This document shows, piece by piece, positions 24,394-32,516 of a stretch of DNA of 64,000 nt. Both the position numbers and the translations under genes were made by a program. Each line of letters begins with the position of its first letter. The stretch's first letter is position 1. The notes beneath the pieces are model-generated. The model was not told the origin of the DNA, did not search any database, and was given only the letters and a program-made list of their open reading frames with translations. The stretch is from an uncultured Sutterella sp. Its GTDB lineage: Bacteria; Pseudomonadota; Gammaproteobacteria; Burkholderiales; Burkholderiaceae_F. The stretch spans positions 100,127 to 164,126 of the forward strand of contig UQYG01000007.1 of assembly GCA_900545275.1 (NCBI GenBank). The letters run 5' to 3'.

Positions 24394-27300
24394 GTGGTCC
24401 GTTCCCGATCCAACCACCGAAAGGAGCCGTCCATCCCCGAGCCCGCGACCCGGGAGGAAATGCTCTCCCTGCTCGCCGTCACGCTGTGCGGCGGTGGAGA
24501 GTATTCTCCGGGCCTTCTGCAATACCGACTCGAAAACTTGGGCATGTCCCGCGTCCGCGCTAGGGAGATTCTTCGGGAAGCTGTCGAGAAAGGGTGGGTA
24601 TTGGAAGTTTCGGGGGATGCTTACTACAGTTGGGACGAGCGTCTGCAGCTGACCTCTCCGGGGTTGGGGTACCTGTTGGAAAACGGCTCCGCCAAGAGCG
24701 TGTTGGAGTGCGCTGAACGGGCCCGTTGCTTTTACTCCGAAGCGCTCGAGAGGTGTCGGCATGGAGATTTCATCGGCACGAATTTCGACGACGCCACCAT
24801 CCTGTTTCTCTGCGGCATCGAGGCCTTCGAGGAGGGGAATTCGGGAAAGACGAGCCATTATTTGGACCGAATCGGCGCGCAGATGCTGCAACTGTGGGGG
24901 AGACTGTACGGTATCGGATTGATCGCATTGGCGGTTCGGACGGAAAAGTACCGCTCTCTCGCGTCTCTTTTCCCCGACGAGTTCCTCGTCGGTTTGTTTG
25001 AGGAGCTGTGTCTCACGCATCCGAACCAAAGCGCCGCGGAGTTGTGGGGAGAGGAGGGACGAACGCTTTTCCTCGCCTCTTTCAAAAACAGGGAGGCCGG
25101 CGCGGTTGTGCACGACTGGTTCGTTTTTCGGGAGGATTTTCTCGCGCACGGAAATCCCCGGGCGGCTCTGGAGAAAACCCGGGGAAGTTTTTGGGCGTAC
25201 GCGCTCGAAGGGATCGTCGCCCTTGCCGAGGAACAGAATCCGACTGCGGCTCTCTGCGCCTTTGAAAAAGTTCTCAAAACTTACCGCGGCGGCCGCAAAC
25301 GTCTTTTTGAGGAGCCTGAGCTCAACTGGTTCTACGGGATCACGCTCTACCTCAACCGCGAGAATCCGAAGGTCATTCGGAAGATGACGCAGTTGCTCGG
25401 CCTCAAGAAAGTGGTCGAGACGAATGATTTCGATGCGTTCAAACTCCTTTTGATGCACGGACTTTCGCAAGAAATCCCGTTGTTCCTTGTTACCGACATG
25501 GCCCGCCATGCGGATTTGCAAATCGATCAAAACGTTCGTTCTCTTTCGGCTTTCATCACCGTCACTGCTCTCTACGCCTTCCGTCACGAACAAAACTTCG
25601 TGTCGCCCATTCGTCTCCATTCGCTGACGGCCCTCTGGGGAGCCTTCTGCGCGGAAGTCGCCCGTGCGCTTCGCGATGAGAAGGAGGGAAAGTACGCCGA
25701 GACGTACCACATGCCCGCCCTATTGCCGCGCTTTGAAAAGAAGGCCGAGTGGGAAGTTCTGCTCGAGCGGCTCGAAGGGCTTGGCAGGACGGCTGAAGCG
25801 GAGCGCAAGGTCGCTCACCCGACGGGAGTCGTGCGCACGGCCGTCGCCTATCTCTGGGACCGCCGGAGTCGGGAACTCTCGCTTCGGCTCAGAAAAACGA
25901 AGGACGAAGGCCTCACCTGGAGCAAGGGGACGCAGCTGTCGGTCTCCGCTTTCGCCAAGGGTACGGCGGAGATGGACGAGCGCGATCTGCGCGTGGCGCA
26001 GTCGGTCTACCATCCGGGCGACAGGAAAAATCTTTGGGCGATCAGCACCAACAAGGCTTTGATCGAACTCATCGGCTGCGAGCGCGTCTTCGACGCCGAG
26101 GACCCCGATCGCCGCATCGAAGTGGTGGAGGAACCCTTCAGTCTCTTCGTCACGCAGGAGGAGGGAGGGTACGCCGTGCATTCGAACCTCTCGGATGATT
26201 TCGACCGGAGGTATCTCTGCGATGTGCAGAATCGTCCAGACGGGGCGATCGTCGTGGTGCGGCCTTCAAAGGAGGAGCGCGAAATTCTCTCGGCAACGCA
26301 GGGCAGCGACATTCTCTTTCCGCCCGAAGCGAAGGCGCGCCTCACGAAGTATCTCGAAGGTCTCTCGAGCCGCACGCCCGTGCTCTCGGATCTTTTGAAG
26401 CAGTCGACGGCGCTTGAGAAAAAGAAGGGCGACGCCCGCGTCACCTTCCGAGTGCGTCCGCAGGGCGACCGCTTTCACATCTCGGCGTTGGTTCGGCCGC
26501 TCGCGAAGGAAAGGCTCGTGTGCCGGCCCGGTCTGGGCGAAGAAACCGTCGCCTTCAACGTGCAGGGCAAAGCCCTGCAGGTCGTTCGCGACTTGAAGGC
26601 CGAAGCCGGAAACTGGAGGACGATGGAGGCGGCCCTCGCATCGCTCGAAGACGTGCGCGAGGACGACACCGGTTGGAATGCGCCGCTTCGCGAAACGCTC
26701 GAGCTTCTCGACGCCGTGCGCGCACATCCAAAGGAAGCCGTGCTCGAGTGGCCCGAAGGCGAAACGGTCGTCGTGCGGCACTCGCCGCTTTCCTTTGACA
26801 ATTTTGAGTTGAGCCTCACGAGTCTGGGCTCGTGGTTCGAGATGAAGGGCGGCGTCACGCTCGACAACCGTTCGGTCCTCACGGTGGCCGAACTTCTGAA
26901 CCGCATCCGCTCGGCTGAAGGCAACTTCATTCGACTCAGCGACAAAGAATACGTGGCGCTTACCGAATCCTTCCGCCGCGCTCTCGAGCGTCTCGAAGGC
27001 GTGTCGCTCGAAGAAAAGAAGGACCAGGTCAAGGTCTCCGCCTTCCGTGCGGGGCTTCTCGAAGATCTCCGCGAAGAGGGCGTGGCGCTCAAGACGGACG
27101 AAGCCTTCCAAACCATCGTGAAGCGCATCGAGGCGGCCGAATCGCTCGTCCCCGGTGTGCCCGAAGGCCTGCGCGCGGAACTTCGCGACTACCAGACCGA
27201 GGGCTTCGAGTGGCTCGTGCGGCTCTCCGCCTGGGGCGCGGGTGCGCTCCTTGCGGACGACATGGGGCTTGGCAAAACCGTGCAGACGATCGCGCTCCTT

Positions 27301-28539
27301 CTGGCGCGCGCAAAGGAGGGTCCCGCCCTCATCGTGACGCCCGCAGCGGTCCTCTATAACTGGGTGGAGGAGCTTGCGCGCTTTGCGCCGGGATTGAAAA
27401 TCACGGTCTTCAACCGCGAGGCGGACCGCGCGAAAGCCGTGAAGAAGGCGGGACGAAACGACGTTCTGCTCGTCACCTACGGTGTGCTCACGTCGGAAGC
27501 CGATCTCCTTTCGACGCGCACGTGGGCGACGACGGTGCTCGACGAAGCGCATACGATCAAAAACCGAGGGGCGAAGATGTCGAAAGCCGCCATGCGGCTC
27601 ACAAGCGATGCGCGGGTGCTCTTGACGGGGACGCCCCTGCAAAACCACCTGAGCGAAATCTGGAGTCTCTTCGAATTCGCAAATCCTGGTCTACTCGGAA
27701 GCTACGAGGACTTTTCCGAGCGCTACATCGTGCCGATCGAAAAGGGGCGCAACCGGGAGCGGCAGCGAAAGCTGAAGCGTCTCATCTCGCCCTTCATTCT
27801 TCGCCGCACCAAGGCAGAGGTGCTCGAAGAACTCCCCGAAAAGACCGAAATCACGCTTCGCGTGACCCTGTCGGACGACGAACGGGCACTCTACGAAACC
27901 CTTCGCAAGCGCGCGGCCGACGGCCTTGAAGCGGGGGCCATCACGTCCTTTGAAGCTCTTGCCGAACTCACAAAACTGCGACGCGCCGTCTGTCACCCCA
28001 AGTTGATCGACGAAAGTCTGCCGTTTGCCTCCTCAAAGTCGGAGGCCTTCCTCGACCTTGTTTCCGACCTGATGTCGGGAGGGCACCGAACGCTCGTCTT
28101 CAGCCAGTTCACAAGCCACCTCGCCCTCATTCGGCGGGAACTCGAGGATCGCGGGATCGACTACCTCTATCTCGACGGAGCGACCCCGGCGAAGGAGCGA
28201 AAGGCTTTGGTCGAAGCCTTCCAGACGGGAACGGCACCGCTCTTTCTCATCAGCCTCAAGGCCGGCGGAACGGGGCTCAATCTCACGGCCGCCGACTACG
28301 TCGTGCATCTCGATCCGTGGTGGAATCCCGCTGTCGAAGATCAGGCTTCGGACCGCGCCTACCGCATCGGACAGAAGAATCCCGTGACGATCTACCGGCT
28401 CATCGCCGAAGACACGATCGAAGAGCGCATTCTGACGCTTCACGAAACGAAGAAGTCGCTCGCCGACGCGCTCCTGGAAGGCTCCGACGTTTCGAGCCGC
28501 CTCACGCGAGACGAAATCCTTGCGCTTCTTGCCGCCTGA
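24394..28539 (+). CDS. large SNF2-family DEAD/DEAH-box helicase-like ATPase
   Basis: 1381 residues from GTG 24394, which has GGAG six bases upstream; ATG 24361 is the alternative. Residues 1 to about 450 are an unassigned, mostly helical region (TPR-like appearance). A middle region has a domain near 560-700. The ATPase begins at about 930 with ADDMGLGKTVQ, DEAH, LLTGTPLQNHLSEIWSLFEF and ILRRTKAEV. The second lobe has LISLKAGGTGLNLT and DQASDRAYRIGQ. No zinc-finger cysteines are seen. It translocates on double-stranded DNA and remodels bound proteins. Chromosomal housekeeping and anti-phage roles are both possible; no defence partner gene is adjacent. Base use in the first about 1.3 kb is visibly less GC-biased than in the ATPase part. 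Confidence 0.9.
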   Translation: MVRSRSNHRKEPSIPEPATREEMLSLLAVTLCGGGEYSPGLLQYRLENLGMSRVRAREILREAVEKGWVLEVSGDAYYSWDERLQLTSPGLGYLLENGSAKSVLECAERARCFYSEALERCRHGDFIGTNFDDATILFLCGIEAFEEGNSGKTSHYLDRIGAQMLQLWGRLYGIGLIALAVRTEKYRSLASLFPDEFLVGLFEELCLTHPNQSAAELWGEEGRTLFLASFKNREAGAVVHDWFVFREDFLAHGNPRAALEKTRGSFWAYALEGIVALAEEQNPTAALCAFEKVLKTYRGGRKRLFEEPELNWFYGITLYLNRENPKVIRKMTQLLGLKKVVETNDFDAFKLLLMHGLSQEIPLFLVTDMARHADLQIDQNVRSLSAFITVTALYAFRHEQNFVSPIRLHSLTALWGAFCAEVARALRDEKEGKYAETYHMPALLPRFEKKAEWEVLLERLEGLGRTAEAERKVAHPTGVVRTAVAYLWDRRSRELSLRLRKTKDEGLTWSKGTQLSVSAFAKGTAEMDERDLRVAQSVYHPGDRKNLWAISTNKALIELIGCERVFDAEDPDRRIEVVEEPFSLFVTQEEGGYAVHSNLSDDFDRRYLCDVQNRPDGAIVVVRPSKEEREILSATQGSDILFPPEAKARLTKYLEGLSSRTPVLSDLLKQSTALEKKKGDARVTFRVRPQGDRFHISALVRPLAKERLVCRPGLGEETVAFNVQGKALQVVRDLKAEAGNWRTMEAALASLEDVREDDTGWNAPLRETLELLDAVRAHPKEAVLEWPEGETVVVRHSPLSFDNFELSLTSLGSWFEMKGGVTLDNRSVLTVAELLNRIRSAEGNFIRLSDKEYVALTESFRRALERLEGVSLEEKKDQVKVSAFRAGLLEDLREEGVALKTDEAFQTIVKRIEAAESLVPGVPEGLRAELRDYQTEGFEWLVRLSAWGAGALLADDMGLGKTVQTIALLLARAKEGPALIVTPAAVLYNWVEELARFAPGLKITVFNREADRAKAVKKAGRNDVLLVTYGVLTSEADLLSTRTWATTVLDEAHTIKNRGAKMSKAAMRLTSDARVLLTGTPLQNHLSEIWSLFEFANPGLLGSYEDFSERYIVPIEKGRNRERQRKLKRLISPFILRRTKAEVLEELPEKTEITLRVTLSDDERALYETLRKRAADGLEAGAITSFEALAELTKLRRAVCHPKLIDESLPFASSKSEAFLDLVSDLMSGGHRTLVFSQFTSHLALIRRELEDRGIDYLYLDGATPAKERKALVEAFQTGTAPLFLISLKAGGTGLNLTAADYVVHLDPWWNPAVEDQASDRAYRIGQKNPVTIYRLIAEDTIEERILTLHETKKSLADALLEGSDVSSRLTRDEILALLAA

Positions 28540-28556
28540 GAAAAAGAAGTCTGACG

Positions 28557-28596
28557 GACGGAAAGACCCGCGCTCGGCGCGGGCCTTGCCGTCTTC
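28557..28596 (+). terminator. probable terminator of the SNF2 gene
   Basis: CCCGCGC (28567-28573) pairs with GCGCGGG (28577-28583), with a weaker outer GACGG/CCGTC pairing. The U-tract after it is poor. Confidence 0.55.
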
Positions 28597-28599
28597 CTG

Positions 28600-28637
28600 A
28601 AAAAAAAAGAACGGCCCGACCTGTTGGCGGACCGTTC
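28600..28637 (-). terminator. terminator of the exported HD-domain gene
   Basis: GAACGGCCC (28609-28617) and GGACCGTTC (28629-28637) form a nine-pair stem with one wobble. An eight-T run follows on the minus strand. Confidence 0.9.
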
Positions 28638-28665
28638 GCTCTCCCAAGGACACGTCGGGATCGGT

Positions 28666-29766
28666 TTATGCCTTCAGCACGCGGGCCACTTCGTCGGCGA
28701 AGGCCTTGCGGCCGCGCGACGACAGGATGCCGTAGAGACGCATGGCCGTGAGGTTCGCAAGGACGTAGTTGCGCACCGCGTTGAAGGTCTTGGCGTCCTT
28801 GACGCCGTAGACCTCACGGACGAGCGTTTCGAGAGCGGTTACGGACCACTTGCAGGCCGACGACGAGATCACCCAGTCGTGGTCGGCAAGGTGCACGACC
28901 CAGCCTTCCATACGGCGCGGCAGCGGAATCGTCTTGCGGTCCGGGGCGAGGTAGCCCGAGGCGACGGGATCGCGTCCGGCGATGACGGCGGCGGCTTCAA
29001 GCCAGTCGACGACCAGCTTTTCCCCTTCCTTCGAGGCGGGGTGTTCGTGGGCGCAGGCCTGCGCGACGACGAGCGTCGCGGGGAGATCGCGCTTCATCGA
29101 TTCGGCAATCGAGAGGACGTGGTGTTCGCCCGTGGCGGCAAGCGTCTCTTCCTTGCGGCATTCGCCCGATTCGAGCCACTGGAAGACCCAGGGCTTGTGC
29201 AGGTCGTGCAGGATTTCGCCGCCCACGGCGTCGTCGTAGGAGAGCTCGAGCCCGTTGACGTCGACGTAGCTCTTGTAGAGATTTTCGGCCGAGAGAACGT
29301 TCAAGGCCGTGTGCGTTACAAGACCGCCCGGATAGGCGTGGTGCGAGGAGAAGCCCGAACCCGGGGCCGACCAGAAGGGCTGGGGCGAGGCCGCGGCGCT
29401 GCCGCCTTCGGGGAAGACTTTCTTGCGCTTCGCGTCAAGCAGTCCCTTTTCGATGAGGACGGCGCGGATCGTGTCTTCGTCGCCTTCGAGAATCGTGGGG
29501 GCGGGATTTTCGAGAATCTTGAGCACGGCGGCGCGCAGTTCGGCGCTCTGCAGCTTCTTGGCGCTCTCGAGGATCATCTTCCAGGCCGTCTGCACGACGT
29601 TGCTTTCTTGGGCGACTTCGACCGGACTCATCGAGAGGACGTCCGCGATCGAACGGGCGGTCTTGGGCGCCGCGGCGGCGTGCGCGATCGGCGCGGTGCC
29701 GAAAAGCGTGAAGGTGCCGAGTGCGGCGGCTGTCGTGAGGAAATTGCGGCGATTGATGGAATTCAT
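28666..29766 (-). CDS. Tat-exported HD-domain protein, candidate phosphohydrolase of the Pho regulon
   Basis: 366 residues from ATG 29766 (AGGAG upstream). The twin-arginine signal NRRNFLTTAAALGTF is followed by a cleavage site near AHA. The mature part has an HD-type metal site: H142/H143 and H152 in HHAYPGGLVTHT, H187-D188 in ILHDLHKPW, and H215/H216 in GEHH. Possible further ligands are H240, H242 and D254. HD proteins are usually cytoplasmic nucleotide phosphohydrolases, so export by Tat, which moves folded and metal-loaded enzymes, is unusual. Upstream lies an 11-bp repeat array matching PhoB boxes, with a -10 ten bases further on. I infer a periplasmic phosphate-releasing enzyme; the substrate is unknown. 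Confidence 0.85.
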   Translation of the reverse strand: MNSINRRNFLTTAAALGTFTLFGTAPIAHAAAAPKTARSIADVLSMSPVEVAQESNVVQTAWKMILESAKKLQSAELRAAVLKILENPAPTILEGDEDTIRAVLIEKGLLDAKRKKVFPEGGSAAASPQPFWSAPGSGFSSHHAYPGGLVTHTALNVLSAENLYKSYVDVNGLELSYDDAVGGEILHDLHKPWVFQWLESGECRKEETLAATGEHHVLSIAESMKRDLPATLVVAQACAHEHPASKEGEKLVVDWLEAAAVIAGRDPVASGYLAPDRKTIPLPRRMEGWVVHLADHDWVISSSACKWSVTALETLVREVYGVKDAKTFNAVRNYVLANLTAMRLYGILSSRGRKAFADEVARVLKA

Positions 29767-29808
29767 TCCGAATTCTCCTGTCGTTTGTCGTGGTGGATGG
29801 ACGGGAGG

Positions 29809-29885
29809 ATTGTGCCGAAACCTTGTGACAGTTCGATTTCAAGAGGGTGACGTCTCGGTGAAACTTTCGTGACAAAAGAATGACG
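29809..29885 (-). promoter_or_regulatory. PHO-box array and promoter of the exported HD-domain gene
   Basis: Read on the minus strand, TGTCAC-like hexamers recur with exact 11-base spacing. Plus-strand positions are GTGACA 29825, degenerate 29836, GTGACG 29847, GTGAAA 29858, GTGACA 29869 and ATGACG 29880. PhoB binds direct repeats of this type and period. A CACAAT -10 at 29809-29814 stands exactly ten bases from the nearest repeat, as in Pho promoters. The start codon is about 43 bases further. Confidence 0.8.
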
Positions 29886-29930
29886 GCAAAACGGCTTGTT
29901 TTCGGTCGTTTTCGTGATTGGACGCCGCGA

Positions 29931-29966
29931 AAAGAAAAAGACGCGCCCGCCCGAAGGCGGACGCGG
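29931..29966 (-). terminator. terminator of the ABC permease gene
   Basis: CGCGCCCGCC (29942-29951) pairs with GGCGGACGCG (29957-29966), one mismatch, followed on the minus strand by a CTTTTTCTTTT tract. It ends the DUF3299, ATPase, permease unit. Confidence 0.85.
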
Positions 29967-29991
29967 TGCGGGAGGCGAAGCGGAGATGTTG

Positions 29992-31224
29992 TCAGTTGAG
30001 CTTCGCGCGCCCTGCGGCGACGGCGGGAAGCAGAGCGAAGAGTCCGCCCGCGGCCAGCGTCGTGAGGACAATCTTCGCTTCGGCAATGCCGAGGGCGGGC
30101 GACATGGCGATCCCCGTTTCGTTCGTGAGCGCAAACGCCGCCCCGAAGGCCCCGGCCGTACCGAGAAGAAGACCCGAGACGGCGCCCGAAGCAGCCACCG
30201 TGACAATCAAGAGCCACACGACAAGCGCGAGGTAGCGGCGCGGCGCCCCCATGGTGCGCAATTGCAGAAAGACGGGAAGGCGCAGTCGGCCGAGGACGCC
30301 TCCGGTGATGACGGCGGCGGCGAGAGCGATCAGCACGGCCGCTGCCGTGAGGACGTCGAGCGCCGCCGAGGCGTTGCCGAGCACGGCGTAGAGGTTCACG
30401 AGAACTTCCCCCGTGAAGACCCCCATGAGGTTGACGGGACGTCCCGCCTTGTCGACGGCGTGCGCGGCGTTGGCGGCCTGACGAAGTTTGTAGGCGCCGG
30501 CGATCGTGGCGGGTTTCACGACGACCGCGGAAAAGCCCGGAAGCTTCGAGAGGTCGCCCTCGAGCCACGATTCCAAAGGCTCTTTCTTTTCGTGTCCGTG
30601 GTCCGCTTTCGGGCCCGCGTGCTCGTGCACGGCCCAGACGGCTTCGATCGGAATCAGTACGGCGCGGTCCCAGGGCGTACCCGTGGGCGGAGCCACGCCC
30701 ACGACTCGGAAGTGCGTGTCGTGCTCATGTCCCGTACCTTGAACGCGTCCGTGCACGGGACGGACTTCGTCGCCGATCCCGAACCCCGAAGAAGCGCCCG
30801 CCACGGCTTCAAAGCGCGAGGAAAAGACCCGCCCTCGGGCGACGGGAAGGTCGCCCCCGAAGGTGACGAGTGCGCGGGTGGTGCCCACAAGCGGCGCCTC
30901 GCCCGCGCGGTCCCCGAAGGCGACGGGTGCGGCCCAACGCACGTCCTTTTGATCTTGAAAGAGTTTGAGCGTCTCGGCGGGCACGATCGGGAGCGCTTCG
31001 TCCCGCAGATACACCGTCCCGAACAGCAGTGCCGTGGGACTTGCCTTGGCGCCGACGAGCAGGTCGAACCGTTCGGCCGCCGCGGCGCTCGCGGTGCGAA
31101 GCATGCTTCGCGTTTCCGACGCGGCGACGGCCAGCGCGACGGCGAGCGTCAGAAGAAGCGAGAGACCGACTAGGACGCCTCGGTTGACGCGGAGTTCGTT
31201 TTTCCAAAAGAGCACAACGTTCAT
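29992..31224 (-). CDS. FtsX/MacB-type ABC transporter permease with histidine-rich loops
   Basis: 410 residues. There is one N-terminal membrane helix (VLVGLSLLLTLAVALAVAAS), a large periplasmic domain, and three C-terminal helices in the FtsX arrangement. The periplasmic domain has two His-rich patches, GTGHEHDTHF and AVHEHAGPKADHGHEKKE, which suggest metal binding. Its ATG overlaps the ATPase stop by 4 bases. The set of permease, ATPase and a DUF3299 protein resembles the Pseudomonas PA4063-PA4066 locus, known to respond to zinc limitation. The resemblance is my recognition of the gene set, not a search. It may handle zinc or a metal-protein complex rather than export a drug. Confidence 0.82.
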   Translation of the reverse strand: MNVVLFWKNELRVNRGVLVGLSLLLTLAVALAVAASETRSMLRTASAAAAERFDLLVGAKASPTALLFGTVYLRDEALPIVPAETLKLFQDQKDVRWAAPVAFGDRAGEAPLVGTTRALVTFGGDLPVARGRVFSSRFEAVAGASSGFGIGDEVRPVHGRVQGTGHEHDTHFRVVGVAPPTGTPWDRAVLIPIEAVWAVHEHAGPKADHGHEKKEPLESWLEGDLSKLPGFSAVVVKPATIAGAYKLRQAANAAHAVDKAGRPVNLMGVFTGEVLVNLYAVLGNASAALDVLTAAAVLIALAAAVITGGVLGRLRLPVFLQLRTMGAPRRYLALVVWLLIVTVAASGAVSGLLLGTAGAFGAAFALTNETGIAMSPALGIAEAKIVLTTLAAGGLFALLPAVAAGRAKLN

Positions 31225-31886
31225 GACGCCTCCTTCAGGCGGCCCTCTTCAATGGTGACGATGCGCGGAAGGGCCGAGAGCATTTCCGGGTCGTGCGTCA
31301 CGACGATTAGGGTGCTTTCGAGTTCCGCGGCGGCTTGCGTGAGCGCCGTCATCACGGCGCGGGCGTTGCGTTTGTCGAGACTTGCCGTCGGTTCGTCGGC
31401 GAGGATGACGGCGGGAGACTGAAGGAGTACGCGAACGAGGGCCGTACGCTGCATTTCGCCTCGCGAGAGGCGTGAGGCTTCCGTCTGCGGACGAACGCCG
31501 AAGCGCCCGAGCAGTTGCGAGCCGCGCCGGCGGTCGGCGTCGGTGATCGAGCGCGTGAAGGTAACGGGGAGAAGGACGTTTTCGAGCGCGTTCAAGCCGT
31601 TAAAGAGGCGGAAATCCTGAAAGAGAAAGCCTATGTTGGCACCGCGCCAGGCATCGCGCTCCGCTTCCGAGAGGCGCGAGAGGTTCGTATCGTTCCAAAG
31701 GACCGACCCTTCGGCGCGAAGAATGCCGGAGATTGCCTTGAGAAAGGTCGTCTTTCCCGACCCCGAGGCGCCCCTGAGACCCAGGCGCTCGCCCGAAGCG
31801 AGAGTGAATCGGTCGACGGCGAGGAGTGTTCGCTCCGCGTCGCCGTCCGTCGCGCGAACGCGTACGTTTTTAAGGAGAAGCCGCAT
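31221..31886 (-). CDS. ABC transporter ATP-binding protein (LolD/MacB type)
   Basis: 221 residues from ATG 31886. Walker A is GASGSGKTTFL, the Q-loop is FLFQDFRLFNG, the signature is LSRGEMQRTALVRVLL, Walker B is VILADEPTASLD, and the H-loop is IVVTHDPEM. The signature has SRGEM in place of SGGQ, a mild variant. The start shares bases with the stop of the DUF3299 gene (TGATG), and the end overlaps the permease by 4 bases, so the three genes are translated as one block. It powers the FtsX-type permease. Confidence 0.93.
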   Translation of the reverse strand: MRLLLKNVRVRATDGDAERTLLAVDRFTLASGERLGLRGASGSGKTTFLKAISGILRAEGSVLWNDTNLSRLSEAERDAWRGANIGFLFQDFRLFNGLNALENVLLPVTFTRSITDADRRRGSQLLGRFGVRPQTEASRLSRGEMQRTALVRVLLQSPAVILADEPTASLDKRNARAVMTALTQAAAELESTLIVVTHDPEMLSALPRIVTIEEGRLKEAS

Positions 31887-32347
31887 CACACGACCTCGAA
31901 GGTTGCGTCGACGATCCGAACAAGGCTCACGAATCCCGTTTCTTCGTCCGTGAAGGACCCCACCTGCAGCGTCCCGCACACTTCGATCAGACGGTTGTTC
32001 TGCACGAACTCGGTCTTCTCGCTCAGGTACACGACGATGATGTTGTCGGGCCAGTCCTGGTCCGAATTGCAGAAGGGACAAAGACTTACGGGCTCTTTCG
32101 TCAAAACCAGGAACTCGGCGTCCGCCTTCAAGGGGGGCGCCATGAAGCCCTGTACGGCGACGGGACCGCCCGCGAGGCTCTTGAGCTTTTCGGAAAACTG
32201 CAGTCCCAGAACGCTCACGCCCGAATACATTTCGTCGAAGGTGAGTGAGGGGCGGGAGGCCGCCGAGGCGGTGCGGGTGAGGGCGGAGGCGCCGCCCAAG
32301 GCAAGCGCGGCGCGAAGCGCCGACGAAAGGAAGGTTCTTCGGTTCAT
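31886..32347 (-). CDS. Tat-signal DUF3299-like protein
   Basis: 153 residues. The signal is MNRRTFLSSALRAALALGGA, with a twin-arginine and a cleavage site near TASA. The mature part has the DUF3299 pattern: a strand with GPVAVQGFMAPPL, then FLVLTKEPVSLCPFCNSD, whose CPFC pair may bind metal, then a hydrophobic strand NIIVVYL. It is the first gene of the three-gene ABC unit. By analogy with the Pseudomonas zinc-responsive locus it may hand metal to the permease or scaffold it. No Zur site was recognised upstream. Confidence 0.7.
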   Translation of the reverse strand: MNRRTFLSSALRAALALGGASALTRTASAASRPSLTFDEMYSGVSVLGLQFSEKLKSLAGGPVAVQGFMAPPLKADAEFLVLTKEPVSLCPFCNSDQDWPDNIIVVYLSEKTEFVQNNRLIEVCGTLQVGSFTDEETGFVSLVRIVDATFEVV

Positions 32348-32418
32348 ACGGGCCAGTGATAAAGGGACCCGGGTAATGCGCCGCCCCTCGGGGCGGGGGC
32401 TTCACCGTGTCCGGAAGA

Positions 32419-32470
32419 AGAAAAAATCGGGCGTTCTCCGCCTCTCACGAAGGGCGGGAGGAAACGCCCG
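32419..32470 (-). terminator. terminator of the alkaline phosphatase gene
   Basis: CGGGCGTT (32428-32435) and AACGCCCG (32463-32470) form the outer stem, with further internal pairing. A six-T run follows on the minus strand. Confidence 0.88.
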
Positions 32471-32516
32471 CGAAATGGGCGCCCGCGACGGGCACCCCGG
32501 ATCGCCCAAGAGGGAC

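Noticed and set aside
24244..25710. 488-codon minus-strand open frame
   Set aside because: Antisense to the unassigned N-terminal part of the SNF2 protein. That part has a ribosome site and is continuous with the ATPase, so the plus-strand reading is kept.
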